NCBI RefSeq assembly: GCF_042676985.1 | Contig: NZ_JBHTIK010000005.1 | Coordinates: 186,001-250,000 of the forward strand | DNA: 64,000 bases | Direction: 5' to 3' | DNA from: Sphingosinicella xenopeptidilytica | GTDB lineage: Bacteria; Pseudomonadota; Alphaproteobacteria; Sphingomonadales; Sphingomonadaceae | Part shown: piece after piece, positions 27,469 through 35,976 of the stretch | Layout: each line of letters opens with the position of its first letter | Position numbering within the stretch: position 1 is the first letter of the stretch | Program-made: the position numbers and the translations under genes | The notes under the pieces: model-generated | The model's database searches: none | What the model saw: only the letters and a program-made list of their open reading frames with translations | What the model was told of the DNA's origin: nothing

Positions 27469-28458
27469 ATGCATGAGGGGCGGGACGTGCGCATTTTCGG
27501 CGCGGGCGATGTGTGGGAGCATCTTTCTTACGAAGCCTGCATCGCGGCGATGCGCGATGCCATGGTGACGTTCTCCGAAGGACGCGCGCCCAGTGTCCCC
27601 CGAACCTTTCTCGATCTTGCGGGCGGCAATATGTTCGGCGCGATGGCGGGCAGTCTTGGTAGCGGCGACGTGTTCGGTGCCAAGCTGATCAGCCTTTTCC
27701 CCGGCAATACCAGGCATGGCAAGCCCTCGCACCTTGGCCTCGTTGCGTTGTTTGATCCCTTGGATGGCAGCCTCTCCAGCCTCATCGACGCGGCGGCGCT
27801 CACTGCGATCAGGACGGCTTCGGCGAGCGCTGCCGCAACAGATGCCCTTGCCCGGCCGGATGCCCGAACGCTTGCCGTGCTGGGATACGGCGAGCAGGCA
27901 GAGACACATATCCGCGCGATCCTCGCCGTGCGCCCGATCGAGAACATCCGCGTGTGGGGCCGTGATCCCGAACGCTGCGCGCGCTTTGCTGATCGTATCG
28001 CGGCGGCGTGCGCTGTTCCGTGTACGCCTGCTGCCGATATCGCGCGCGCTGTGGCCGCTGCCGATATCGTCTGCACGACGACGGCGGCAGTCGAACCCAT
28101 CCTCTACGGCCGCTGGATCGCGCCCCGAGCCCACATCAACGTCGTCGGCTTCGCCGGAAGCGATGCGGCGGAAATCGATGCCGATCTGGTGCTTCGCGCG
28201 CGTTATATCGCGGATAGCCGCGCGTCCGTTCTTGCCGAAGCTGGCGAGTTCCGTTCGCTGCTTCGAAACGGCACGATTACCGACGCACACATCGTTGCCG
28301 AGATCGGCGAAGTTTACTCGGGCCGCGCGGCGGGAAGAACGTGTGGTGACGATATCACGCTCTATCGCTCGCTGGGCCATATCGTTCAGGATCTCGCTGC
28401 GGCACGCACTCTCGTTGATCTGGCGAGTGGGGCGGCGCTTCGAAGCATCCGTTTGTGA
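27469..28458 (+). CDS. Ornithine cyclodeaminase / mu-crystallin family protein
   Basis: A 329-residue NAD(P)-binding protein of the OCD/mu-crystallin family. The Rossmann motif is LAVLGYGEQAETHIRAI near residue 135. Family blocks GAKLISLFPGN, LTAIRTASASAAAT, VWGRDPERC and INVVGFAGSDAAEIDADL are present. Members make or reduce cyclic imines (ornithine cyclodeaminase, pyrroline-2-carboxylate reductase), or act as alanine or opine-type dehydrogenases. I chose the ATG at 27469 (MHEGRDVRIFGAG) with GGAAGG upstream, because the in-frame ATG at 27433 lies within a terminator stem. It is convergent with the P450 gene, 18 bases apart. Confidence 0.88.
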   Translation: MHEGRDVRIFGAGDVWEHLSYEACIAAMRDAMVTFSEGRAPSVPRTFLDLAGGNMFGAMAGSLGSGDVFGAKLISLFPGNTRHGKPSHLGLVALFDPLDGSLSSLIDAAALTAIRTASASAAATDALARPDARTLAVLGYGEQAETHIRAILAVRPIENIRVWGRDPERCARFADRIAAACAVPCTPAADIARAVAAADIVCTTTAAVEPILYGRWIAPRAHINVVGFAGSDAAEIDADLVLRARYIADSRASVLAEAGEFRSLLRNGTITDAHIVAEIGEVYSGRAAGRTCGDDITLYRSLGHIVQDLAAARTLVDLASGAALRSIRL

Positions 28459-28476
28459 AGGCTGATGCGAAAGCGC

Positions 28477-29664
28477 CTACACACGCCATTCAAGATGCAG
28501 CGCAGCCGGCTGCCGGAATTCGAAGCCGCGAACATCCGTGGAGTGATCGGCCGAAAGGCGGATATCCGGGCAGCGTTCGAGGATATGCCGAATGGCGGTG
28601 ATGGCTTCGAGACGCGCAAGGTTCGATCCCAGGCAGAAATGCGGGCCGAGTGCGAAACCCAGATGCTTCCGCACGTTCGTACGGTCCAGCCGGTACGCAG
28701 TGGGCTCATCGAAAACACGCGGGTCGTGATTGGCTGCGCCGAGCATACAATTGACGATGTCGCCTTCGCGAAAGGTGGATTCACCGAGCGAAAAATCCCG
28801 CACGACGTGACGTGTGGCGGATTGCACTGGCGAAAGCCAGCGCAGCGTCTCCTCAATGGCCTGCGGAATGAGATCCGTGTTCCGCTGCACGCTGGAAAGT
28901 GCATCGGGATGTGTGCAGAGTGCGTAAAGGCAATTGAGAACGACCGCTTCCACCGTCGAGATGCCGCCGAAGAAGACGATGGATGCATTCCTGCAGACCT
29001 CTGCATCGTCCAGCCGGTCATCGCTACGGTCGTTGACGACCTGACTGAGAAGGCTGTCGTCGGGTGCTGCTCGTACCCGCGCGATGTGGTGTCGGATAAG
29101 GACATGGAATTCGCTGACGTACCCATGTGCACGCGCCCGAACGTCTTCGCGCCGCGCGAAATTCGAAAGCGCCTGTTCGAACCCATCATACCAGAGGCGC
29201 AGTTTTGGCTCTTCTTCAAAGGGAATGTCGAACAGGGAAAGGATCGAGAGCACGGGCAGCCGGCTGGCATAGGCCTTGCGGAACTCGGCCTTGCCGCTGC
29301 CCACGATTCCGTCGAGAAGCAGCCGCGAACAGGCCTCCGTCTTCTGCTCCATGGACGCGCGTATGCGGGCCGGGCTGAAGGCGCCGCGGAAGCGCGATTT
29401 GAACCGCTCGTGCTGCGCGCCTTCCGTGGTCAGCATGTGTTCGCCGAACGTATCGAAAATCAGCGAATCCGGGGTTCCCGTTACGAAATCGTCGGAGTTG
29501 CGGAGGATAGCTTCCACCTCGCGGTAACCGGCGACGAGCCACATGCCCAACTCCGGCACCCAGCCCACGGAGGACTCCTCCTGCAGCGCCCGGAACGCCG
29601 GGTACGGATCGCGGTCGAGGGCCTCCGCCGTGATCTCAAGGCAAGGCGTTCGATCGTGCGTCAT
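28477..29664 (-). CDS. Cytochrome P450
   Basis: A 395-residue soluble bacterial P450. The heme-Cys loop is FALGPHFCLG near residue 345, the K-helix ExxR is EETLRW near 277, and the I-helix reads FFGGISTVEA near 235. The usual acid before the conserved Thr (A-G-x-D/E-T) is Ser, which may alter proton delivery. No ferredoxin or ferredoxin reductase gene is in the cluster, so redox partners are encoded elsewhere. It diverges from the Lrp-type regulator across a 122-base AT-rich region that holds an inverted repeat. Confidence 0.94.
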   Translation of the reverse strand: MTHDRTPCLEITAEALDRDPYPAFRALQEESSVGWVPELGMWLVAGYREVEAILRNSDDFVTGTPDSLIFDTFGEHMLTTEGAQHERFKSRFRGAFSPARIRASMEQKTEACSRLLLDGIVGSGKAEFRKAYASRLPVLSILSLFDIPFEEEPKLRLWYDGFEQALSNFARREDVRARAHGYVSEFHVLIRHHIARVRAAPDDSLLSQVVNDRSDDRLDDAEVCRNASIVFFGGISTVEAVVLNCLYALCTHPDALSSVQRNTDLIPQAIEETLRWLSPVQSATRHVVRDFSLGESTFREGDIVNCMLGAANHDPRVFDEPTAYRLDRTNVRKHLGFALGPHFCLGSNLARLEAITAIRHILERCPDIRLSADHSTDVRGFEFRQPAALHLEWRV

Positions 29665-29737
29665 GGTGGTGCGAAGTCCTCATCCCGTTGTTTCAGCGAG
29701 ATTAGGAGGTGTGGATTGAAGAGTCCCACCAGATATG

Positions 29738-29768
29738 CCATATTTTTTCTATTTTTCGGAGAATATGG
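29738..29768. promoter_or_regulatory. AT-rich inverted repeat between the P450 and Lrp-type genes
   Basis: CCATATT (29738-29744) and AATATGG (29762-29768) are perfect arms around a 17-base T-rich centre. The AT-richness stands out in this GC-rich DNA. Lrp/AsnC proteins often bind such sites next to their own gene, so autoregulation and P450 control are plausible. Confidence 0.5.
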
Positions 29769-29786
29769 ATCAAATCTGTGTCAGAA

Positions 29787-30260
29787 ATGACGAAAATAGC
29801 CATAACGCTCGACGCAGGTGACCGGAAAATTCTGCGAGAGCTGCAGCGGAACGCCCGGCTCAGCAACATCGACCTTGCAGCGCGCGTCGGCATGTCTCCG
29901 TCCACGTGCCTGCGCCGCACGCGCGCTCTCGAAGAGGCGGGGATCATCAGCGCCTATGTCGCCGTCGTCGATCAGGCAGCGCTTGGGCCGAGCATTTCGC
30001 TCTACATCATGATCGATCTCGATCAGCGTATCGAAACCGATGCCAAGATGTTCTTCGACAGGATCGCCCGCGACGACCGTATTGTCGAATGCGTTGCACT
30101 GACGGGAAACCACGACATACTGATCAGGGCGGTGGTCCGCGACATGGCAGACATGGCGCAGCTGACCATGGATACGTTGCTGAAACTGCCGAGCGTGAGG
30201 AGCATCACGTCGAGCATCGTGATGCGCTCGATCAAACGGGCTGCCTCGCGATCGCCATGA
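29787..30260 (+). CDS. Lrp/AsnC-family transcriptional regulator
   Basis: A 157-residue regulator. An N-terminal AsnC-type helix-turn-helix (LDAGDRKILRELQRNARLS, then AARVGMSPSTCLRRTRALE) is followed by a RAM ligand-binding domain (about 70-150) including ECVALTGNHDILIRAVVRDM. Such proteins sense amino acids or related small molecules. I chose the ATG at 29787 (MTKIAITLDAGD), where the domain begins. The gene is divergent from the P450, and its likely operator is at 29738-29768. It probably senses an intermediate of the cluster. Confidence 0.92.
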   Translation: MTKIAITLDAGDRKILRELQRNARLSNIDLAARVGMSPSTCLRRTRALEEAGIISAYVAVVDQAALGPSISLYIMIDLDQRIETDAKMFFDRIARDDRIVECVALTGNHDILIRAVVRDMADMAQLTMDTLLKLPSVRSITSSIVMRSIKRAASRSP

Positions 30261-30360
30261 AGGGGAAAGGAATGCCGATCCAGGGCTTGTTCCGCACCGT
30301 GCGTTCCCATCGCGCCATGCCTGCTGGCACGGTCGGCGGTTTCCCGAGGCCCGCGGCGGC

Positions 30361-32988
30361 ATGAAATTCCTGCCGCTCGGAACCGCGTCCGATGCCATCG
30401 ACAGACGGCGGCTGATCGATCTTGCGCTGACGGGCGCCCCGGCCGCGGCAGGCTCCACGATCATCACGGCGCCTGCCGGATACGGCAAGACGACACTGCT
30501 TGTGCAGATCAGGGATGAGCTTGAGCTTCTGGGCTTCCGGTCCGCATGGCTCAACTGCACAGTCGATCATGTCCAGCCCGCAGCGTTTCTTGTTGATATC
30601 GCGGCAAGTTTCCAGCGCGCGGGCATGTTTCCGTCCATGTCGGAATTCGGCCTCAGCGATATCGTGTCGTCGCTTTCCGAATGCGGCCCCGTCTCGATAT
30701 TCATCGACGAGTATGAGTGCGCGAGTTCGGACGAGACGGACAGCTTCCTCGAATTCTTCATTCGCATGTTGCCATCGCACTGCAAGCTGTTCGTGGCGAC
30801 CCGCGAGCTTCCGAAGATCAGCTTATCCAAGCTGCTCGTCGATGCACGAACGCGGCTGGTGAAGGCGAACGAGCTGCAGTTCAACCCGGCGGAAACGAAG
30901 TGCCTCATGGCCGACAAGGGGGATGCGGATCAATATGGCGATCTGCTGGAGCAGTGCGATGGCTGGCCGGTCATCCTGCAGCTGCTGCGCCTTGAAGGGC
31001 AAGCGCTGCAGAAGACGGGGCTCCCGCCCACTGCAGGTCAGCACCGGGTCAGCATCTTCAACTATATCGCCGAGCAGGTGCTGGCGCGGCAGGAGGAAGG
31101 GCTACAGGAGTTCCTGCTGCAGATTTCAATCCTTTCGGATGTCGATGTGGCTTCCGCGCGCGCCGTTACGCAAAGCGATGCCTCGGAAAGGCTCCTGCGC
31201 GCGGCGCTCAATCTCAGCCCGATCGTCACCTCGATTGCCGAAGAGCCGCTGTCCCTGCGCCTGCATCCGCTGTTTCGGGATTTCCTGCGTCAGGAACTTG
31301 CCGTGAGGATGCCCGCTGCGCCCAATGCGCTGCACGGCAGAGCCGCTAAGCATTTTGCCGCATTGAACGATCTGCACAAGGCCGTTCACCACGCGAGTCT
31401 GTCGGGCCAGAATGATCTGACTGTGAACATTCTTGAGGAGGCAGGCGGCGCACTTCTCGTGATCAGTGAAGGCGTCGCTGCGGCCGGAGCCTTTCTTGCC
31501 ACGCTTCCGGCGAGCGTCGTGACAGCCAGGCCCAAGCTGCGACAGCTGCGGGTGATACAGCAAGCGATGGAGGGCACCTCGCCGGACTGGCTGGGCGATT
31601 TCGAGCGGCTGGACTATCTCTGCAGCATCACGCACGCGGATTCCGCCGACGAGACGTTCCAGTTCACGACGGATCTCGTAAGGGCAATCCGCAATTGCTC
31701 CGAAACACGTTACGCCGTGCTGAGCGCACCTTGGGCTGAGCTTGCGAAGCTGCGGGAAAAAGCCCTTGCGCTGCGATATGAAGAACCGCGCTATCTTGGC
31801 ATCTGCCTGCCCGCAGAGCAGATTCTAACATGCGACTATGGATCGGTCAGCCTCGCTGAACGGCGGACGCAGGAATTGCAGTCCCTGTTCGAGACCGAAC
31901 ATTATGCGCCCAACACCGTCTGGATAACCAACCACCTGTCTTTCATCGCCGTCACCAGAGGCCAATCACGCGATGCGGAGCATTACTCGCGCGTCGTTCT
32001 GGAACGCCTTGCGGACACCGGAGAGATGCGCAACACCTTCATGAGAAGGCACTGCACCGCAATTCTCGGCCAGAGCTTTTTCGAGCAGAATATGCCCGAC
32101 GTGGCGCTGGCGCATTTCGACGCCGTGCCGAGGCAGACGGCCTATTCGCTGCTCAGCACGCAGGTGTATGCGATCTGCACGCGCGCGCGCTGTCTGTTCC
32201 TTGCGGACGAAGTCGATCAGGCGCTGTCGGATCTCGACGACGACTACCAGTACGCACTCGAAGAGGCCTTGCCGCATATGTCCGTCATCGCGCCGGCGGT
32301 CGGTGCTGAACTGCGGTTGGCGGCCGGGGACAGGAGCGGGTGCGAGCAGCTGATCCGGTCCGCAAAGCTCGATGCCGTGCTCGATCAGCATCGCACATGG
32401 TTCGTTCGCCCGTGGCTTGAAACAGAAGCGCTGGTGCGGTTGTTTTCCCGCTACTGGCTACACGCGGGCGACGCCGAGCGCGCTTATAATCTCGCGCATG
32501 AATTCGCCATTCGCGCCTCGCAAAGCGGGCGTCTTCTGATGGGTGCCGGCGGGCTTCTCGATGCTGCCGCTGCGGCGCTGGCCTCTGGTCATCGTGGCAA
32601 GGCCGATGCCGCGATTCGTCAGGCCATGAAACAGGTGGAAGGCACCGGCGCGGTGCGTCTCTTCCTGGATGCCGATGAGGACGTTCAGGCCGTGCTTCAG
32701 GAGATATCGGGGGACGAACGGTCCGGAACGGGGAGCGAAATCCTGAATCACTTTTCCGCGCGCATCGCCCACGATGCGGATCGCGGCGTCGCCAGGCTCC
32801 TCAGTCCGCGCGAGCAGGAGGTGATGGCCGAACTGTACCTCGGGCATCCCACGAAGGTCGCCGCCCGGCACCTCAACCTCTCGTATGAGACGGTCCGGCA
32901 TCATCTGAAGCGAATCTATCACAAGTTGCATGTCCACACCCGGCAACAGGCTGTGGAAGCCTGGAAGAGACACGCCGATTCACCTTGA
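30361..32988 (+). CDS. MalT-type (LAL) LuxR-family transcriptional regulator
   Basis: An 875-residue large regulator. A P-loop ATPase is at the N-terminus (APAGYGKTTLL near residue 40, Walker B VSIFIDEYE near 115), a helical-repeat region fills about 330-780, and a C-terminal LuxR HTH begins near 815 (LLSPREQEVMAELYLG, YETVRHHLKRIYHKL). MalT-class proteins are activated by an inducer plus ATP and bind repeated short sites. It follows the Lrp-type gene by 100 bases on the same strand. The repeated ATGGGGGAT sites near 25.2 kb are candidate targets, which is inference. Confidence 0.92.
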   Translation: MKFLPLGTASDAIDRRRLIDLALTGAPAAAGSTIITAPAGYGKTTLLVQIRDELELLGFRSAWLNCTVDHVQPAAFLVDIAASFQRAGMFPSMSEFGLSDIVSSLSECGPVSIFIDEYECASSDETDSFLEFFIRMLPSHCKLFVATRELPKISLSKLLVDARTRLVKANELQFNPAETKCLMADKGDADQYGDLLEQCDGWPVILQLLRLEGQALQKTGLPPTAGQHRVSIFNYIAEQVLARQEEGLQEFLLQISILSDVDVASARAVTQSDASERLLRAALNLSPIVTSIAEEPLSLRLHPLFRDFLRQELAVRMPAAPNALHGRAAKHFAALNDLHKAVHHASLSGQNDLTVNILEEAGGALLVISEGVAAAGAFLATLPASVVTARPKLRQLRVIQQAMEGTSPDWLGDFERLDYLCSITHADSADETFQFTTDLVRAIRNCSETRYAVLSAPWAELAKLREKALALRYEEPRYLGICLPAEQILTCDYGSVSLAERRTQELQSLFETEHYAPNTVWITNHLSFIAVTRGQSRDAEHYSRVVLERLADTGEMRNTFMRRHCTAILGQSFFEQNMPDVALAHFDAVPRQTAYSLLSTQVYAICTRARCLFLADEVDQALSDLDDDYQYALEEALPHMSVIAPAVGAELRLAAGDRSGCEQLIRSAKLDAVLDQHRTWFVRPWLETEALVRLFSRYWLHAGDAERAYNLAHEFAIRASQSGRLLMGAGGLLDAAAAALASGHRGKADAAIRQAMKQVEGTGAVRLFLDADEDVQAVLQEISGDERSGTGSEILNHFSARIAHDADRGVARLLSPREQEVMAELYLGHPTKVAARHLNLSYETVRHHLKRIYHKLHVHTRQQAVEAWKRHADSP

Positions 32989-33023
32989 ACGGCGGGCTGT
33001 GCCTCTCGTGCGCCGATGGTGTG

Positions 33024-33108
33024 TGGTGGAGGGGGCTGGATTCGAACCAGCGTACGCTATGCGGGCAGATTTACAGTCTGCTGCCTTTAACCACTCGGCC
33101 ACCCCTCC
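33024..33108 (-). tRNA. tRNA-Tyr (anticodon GTA)
   Basis: Reading the minus strand from 33108: a 7-base acceptor strand GGAGGGG pairs with CCCCTCC before the discriminator A, and the CCA end is encoded (33026-33024). The anticodon stem-loop CAGACTGTAAATCTG presents GTA. A long variable arm is present, as expected for bacterial tRNA-Tyr, and the T-loop GGTTCGAATCC is standard. Confidence 0.97.
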
Positions 33109-33154
33109 ACAGGGCGGGCGGCCCGGCAGTGGAGCCGGGCGCGGCAAGGCGGGC

Positions 33155-33183
33155 TAGATGGCGAATGGCCGCGGCGATGTCAA
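33155..33183 (-). promoter_or_regulatory. Probable promoter of tRNA-Tyr
   Basis: On the minus strand TTGACA (33183-33178), a 17-base spacer, then CATCTA (33160-33155). The -35 is perfect but the -10 is weak. Transcription would start about 40 bases before the tRNA. Confidence 0.5.
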
Positions 33184-33199
33184 CGCGTGATGTGCAGCT

Positions 33200-33937
33200 T
33201 CACGCAACGAGCCCCGAAGCCCAGCGTGCGAAGGCGAGCCAAGCCTCCGTTTCCCAGATAAGAACGCGCAGAACCTGCGAGCCGACGAGCAGCAGCCCGC
33301 CCCAGACGGTCGCCTGGTGGACGCGGCCCATTGTCATCAGGTCGAAGAGCACAAGCGCGAACAGGAAGAGGTCCGGCAACACGAAGATCGCTACCGGGCC
33401 CACGAAGGGTGGGGCCAGGGGCATCCGCCCGATCGCCGGACTCATCATGCCGATCATCGCGATGAACATCAGCCGCTTGTGCGTCTGGGGCGTGCGGCGG
33501 TTGGCGAGCGCTCCGCCGATCAGCAGCGCGAACACCGGAATGTCGAGCAGCGGCACGGCAAGGAAGGTGAGCGGGGGGATCATCGGCGGGCCGGATGCGC
33601 GGTGGACCCCATGGAGCGCGGAAACCGTCGCGATCGCGATCATCGCCGGCAGCATAACGAAGCCGATCGTGCCGAGCGCGCGGTGCAGATCGGTGCGTCG
33701 CCACGCCACGAGCTGCGTCTGCAGCACGAACAGCAGCATCCAGGCCGAAAAGAGGAGGGCGTGGACGTGAACGAGTGTCGTTGCGGGTTTCAGCCCCGGC
33801 GGCGGCGGCATGATCCCCGAAAGATAGTAGCTTGGCGCAAAGCCGATGAAGACGAGGGCGAGCATCAGCAGCGCCGTGGACGTGAAGAACCAACGGTCGG
33901 CAGGGGCTGCCGGGCGCCGTGGTGCCAGTGTCGCCAT
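33200..33937 (-). CDS. Seven-helix membrane protein of unknown function
   Basis: A 245-residue protein with about seven predicted transmembrane helices. His residues occur in helices 2-3 (TTLVHVHALLFSAWMLLF; DLHRALGTIGF) and near helix 5 (TPQTHKRLMF). Repeated in-membrane His hint at heme or quinone contact, as in some DUF2306-like proteins, but I cannot assign a family. It stands alone between tRNA-Tyr and rlmB, divergent from rlmB. Codon use and the clean hydrophobic pattern support a real gene. Confidence 0.75.
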   Translation of the reverse strand: MATLAPRRPAAPADRWFFTSTALLMLALVFIGFAPSYYLSGIMPPPPGLKPATTLVHVHALLFSAWMLLFVLQTQLVAWRRTDLHRALGTIGFVMLPAMIAIATVSALHGVHRASGPPMIPPLTFLAVPLLDIPVFALLIGGALANRRTPQTHKRLMFIAMIGMMSPAIGRMPLAPPFVGPVAIFVLPDLFLFALVLFDLMTMGRVHQATVWGGLLLVGSQVLRVLIWETEAWLAFARWASGLVA

Positions 33938-34072
33938 GGAAGCCCCCCTCCGGTTGACGCGCCGTTCATACCGTAATCCGCAGATACCGAACAGAGGGTT
34001 GGAGCAGGGAGACGCGCGGGCTAAGGAGCCGCAAGGACGCGTGCAGCGTCACGGCGGAACGGGAAGACGGCA

Positions 34073-34813
34073 ATGGGCAGACGGGGCAAATCCGGCAAGG
34101 CGAAGGGCGGCGGCGCATTCAAGTACCCGCGCCTCTATGGAAAGCACGCGGTCGAGGCGGCGCTCGGCAACCCGGACCGCATCCCGCGCAAGCTGTGGGT
34201 GACGAGCGACATCGCGCAGAAATTCCACCTGCCTGAAGGCCTTCCGGTCGAGATCGGGCAGGCGGCGGACCTTGCGCGTCTTGTGCCGGCCGACGCGCCG
34301 CATCAGGGGTTGGTGCTGGAAGTGGAGCCGCTCGACGATCTTCACATCGAGGACGTGGTCGGTCTCGATGGGCCGATTCTTGTACTCGATCAGGTGACCG
34401 ACCCGCATAATGTCGGCGCGATCCTGCGCTCGGCGGCGGCGTTCGGTGCGGCGGCGGTGGTGACGCAGGACCGTCACGCCCCGCCCGAATCCGGCGCTCT
34501 TGCGAAGGCCGCATCCGGCGCGCTGGAAGTCGTGCCGTGGGTGCGTGTGACGAACCTCTCGCGTGCGCTCGAAGAGCTGGCGAAGGCGGGCTACTGGCGC
34601 ATCGGGCTCACCGGCGATGCCGACAAGGCGCTCGCGGATGCGCTAGCGGACATGCCGATCGTGCTGGTGCTCGGCGCCGAAGGCCCGGGGATGCGCCAGA
34701 ACGTCGGCGCACATTGCGACGTGCTTGCGAAGCTGCCGATCTCGAACCGCGTCGAGAGCCTTAACGTCTCGAATGCGGCGGCGGTCGCGCTTTATGCGGT
34801 CACGTCGCGCTGA
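34073..34813 (+). CDS. rlmB: TrmH-family 23S rRNA 2'-O-methyltransferase (RlmB-like)
   Basis: A 246-residue SPOUT methyltransferase. A basic N-terminus (MGRRGKSGKAKGGG) and substrate-binding domain containing YGKHAVEAAL precede the three SPOUT motifs: NVGAILRSAAAFGA (near residue 115), LVLGAEGPGMRQ (near 200) and SLNVSNAAAVALY (near 227). RlmB methylates G2251 of 23S rRNA; exact specificity cannot be read by eye. Its stop directly abuts the stop of the convergent NYN gene. Confidence 0.9.
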   Translation: MGRRGKSGKAKGGGAFKYPRLYGKHAVEAALGNPDRIPRKLWVTSDIAQKFHLPEGLPVEIGQAADLARLVPADAPHQGLVLEVEPLDDLHIEDVVGLDGPILVLDQVTDPHNVGAILRSAAAFGAAAVVTQDRHAPPESGALAKAASGALEVVPWVRVTNLSRALEELAKAGYWRIGLTGDADKALADALADMPIVLVLGAEGPGMRQNVGAHCDVLAKLPISNRVESLNVSNAAAVALYAVTSR

Positions 34814-35518
34814 TCAGCGCACGCGCTTCATGAAAACGGTGCCGCCCTCGCGGCGCTCGGTGACGAAGTTCGGCACAGCCTCGACCAGCTCCGAAAGCCG
34901 CTTGAAGCCGTAGTTGCGCACGTCGAAGGAGGAACGGTTGCCCGCGATCTTGCCGACCTCGGCGAGGCGCGCGTAGCCCTGTTCGTCGCGCTTCACGGCG
35001 TTGTAGGCATCGATCAGCAGGTCGATGAGCTGGTCGTCGACCTCGCCCTTCGGTGCCTTGTCCGCAACCGGCATCAGCGCATCGACGTCGATGAAGCGCG
35101 TGCACGCCTGCCGGAAGGATTCGGGCGTGCTGGCACGGCCGAAGCCGTATACGGGCAGCCCGTTCTGCCGGATACGCATGGCGAGCGGCATGAAATCGCT
35201 GTCCGACGACATCAGGCCGAAACCATCGACGCGGCCCGAATAGAGCAGGTCCATCGCATCGATCGCCATCGCCATGTCGGTCGCGTTCTTGCGCTTGGCG
35301 ATGTCGAACTGCTGCATCGGCATGATCGCATAGGCGTGGAACACCGGTTCCCACGTGCCGAGCTCGGGCTTCGACCAGTTGCCGTAGGCGCGGCGGATGT
35401 TCACCGTGCCGAGCTCGGCGAGCACTGTCAGCACCGCGTCCAGATACTTCTGCCCGCCCTGATCGGCGTCGATGAGAAGCGCGATGTTCGCGCTGCGCTC
35501 ATTGCCGTTCGTTGTCAT
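34814..35518 (-). CDS. NYN-domain (PIN-like) protein with C-terminal OST-HTH/LOTUS domain
   Basis: A 234-residue protein. Residues 10-150 form a LabA-type NYN domain with acidic residues placed as in PIN-like RNases: ALLIDADQ, DMAMAIDAMDLLYS, and SSDSDFMPLA. Residues about 165-230 match an OST-HTH/LOTUS RNA-binding domain (LIDAYNAV, LAEVGKIAG, FDVRNYGFKRLSELVE). Proteins of this type are probable RNases or RNA-binding factors. It starts two bases after the VOC gene. The substrate is unknown. Confidence 0.88.
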   Translation of the reverse strand: MTTNGNERSANIALLIDADQGGQKYLDAVLTVLAELGTVNIRRAYGNWSKPELGTWEPVFHAYAIMPMQQFDIAKRKNATDMAMAIDAMDLLYSGRVDGFGLMSSDSDFMPLAMRIRQNGLPVYGFGRASTPESFRQACTRFIDVDALMPVADKAPKGEVDDQLIDLLIDAYNAVKRDEQGYARLAEVGKIAGNRSSFDVRNYGFKRLSELVEAVPNFVTERREGGTVFMKRVR

Positions 35519-35520
35519 GC

Positions 35521-35937
35521 TCAGCCCTTCGCAAACAGGTTTTCGGGCGCGCGCATCGCTTTGAATTCGAGCGCGTTGCCGCTGGGATCGAAGAAGAACA
35601 TCGTCGCCTGCTCGCCGACTTCGCCTGCGAAGCGAACGTGAGGCTCGATCTCGAAGCGCACTTCTGTGTCACGGAGGCGATCCGCAAGCGCATGAAAGGC
35701 ATCCCAACTGAGCACGATGCCGAAATGCGGCACGGGCACCTGGTCGCCGTCCACCGGATTCCTATGGATGCTGCCTGTCGGGGCGAGATGCGCGACGATC
35801 TGGTGGCCGAAGAAGTTGAAATCGATCCAGGTTTCGGAAGACCGCCCTTCCGCGCAGCCCATCAGACCGCCGTAGAAGCGGCGGGCCGCGGCAAGGTCAT
35901 CGACGGGAAAGGCCAGATGAAACGGCTGAAGGCTCAT
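35521..35937 (-). CDS. VOC-superfamily protein (glyoxalase/dioxygenase fold)
   Basis: A 138-residue protein with the paired beta-alpha-beta-beta-beta modules of the vicinal oxygen chelate fold: FHLAFPVDDLAAARRFYGGLMG at the start, VPHFGIVL in the middle and MFFFDPSGNALEFKAM at the end. His5, the mid His and Glu near residue 125 would be the metal ligands. Substrates are very diverse, so no reaction is assigned. It is co-oriented with the NYN gene. Confidence 0.88.
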   Translation of the reverse strand: MSLQPFHLAFPVDDLAAARRFYGGLMGCAEGRSSETWIDFNFFGHQIVAHLAPTGSIHRNPVDGDQVPVPHFGIVLSWDAFHALADRLRDTEVRFEIEPHVRFAGEVGEQATMFFFDPSGNALEFKAMRAPENLFAKG

Positions 35938-35976
35938 GGCGCGACAGTGGCAAGCACATGCCGGGCACGCAAGGCT

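Noticed and set aside
20098..32988. Mobile element or genomic island with integrase
   Set aside because: No transposase, integrase, or flanking repeat is visible, and the neighbouring tRNA-Tyr is intact with no obvious duplicated 3' end on the cluster side.
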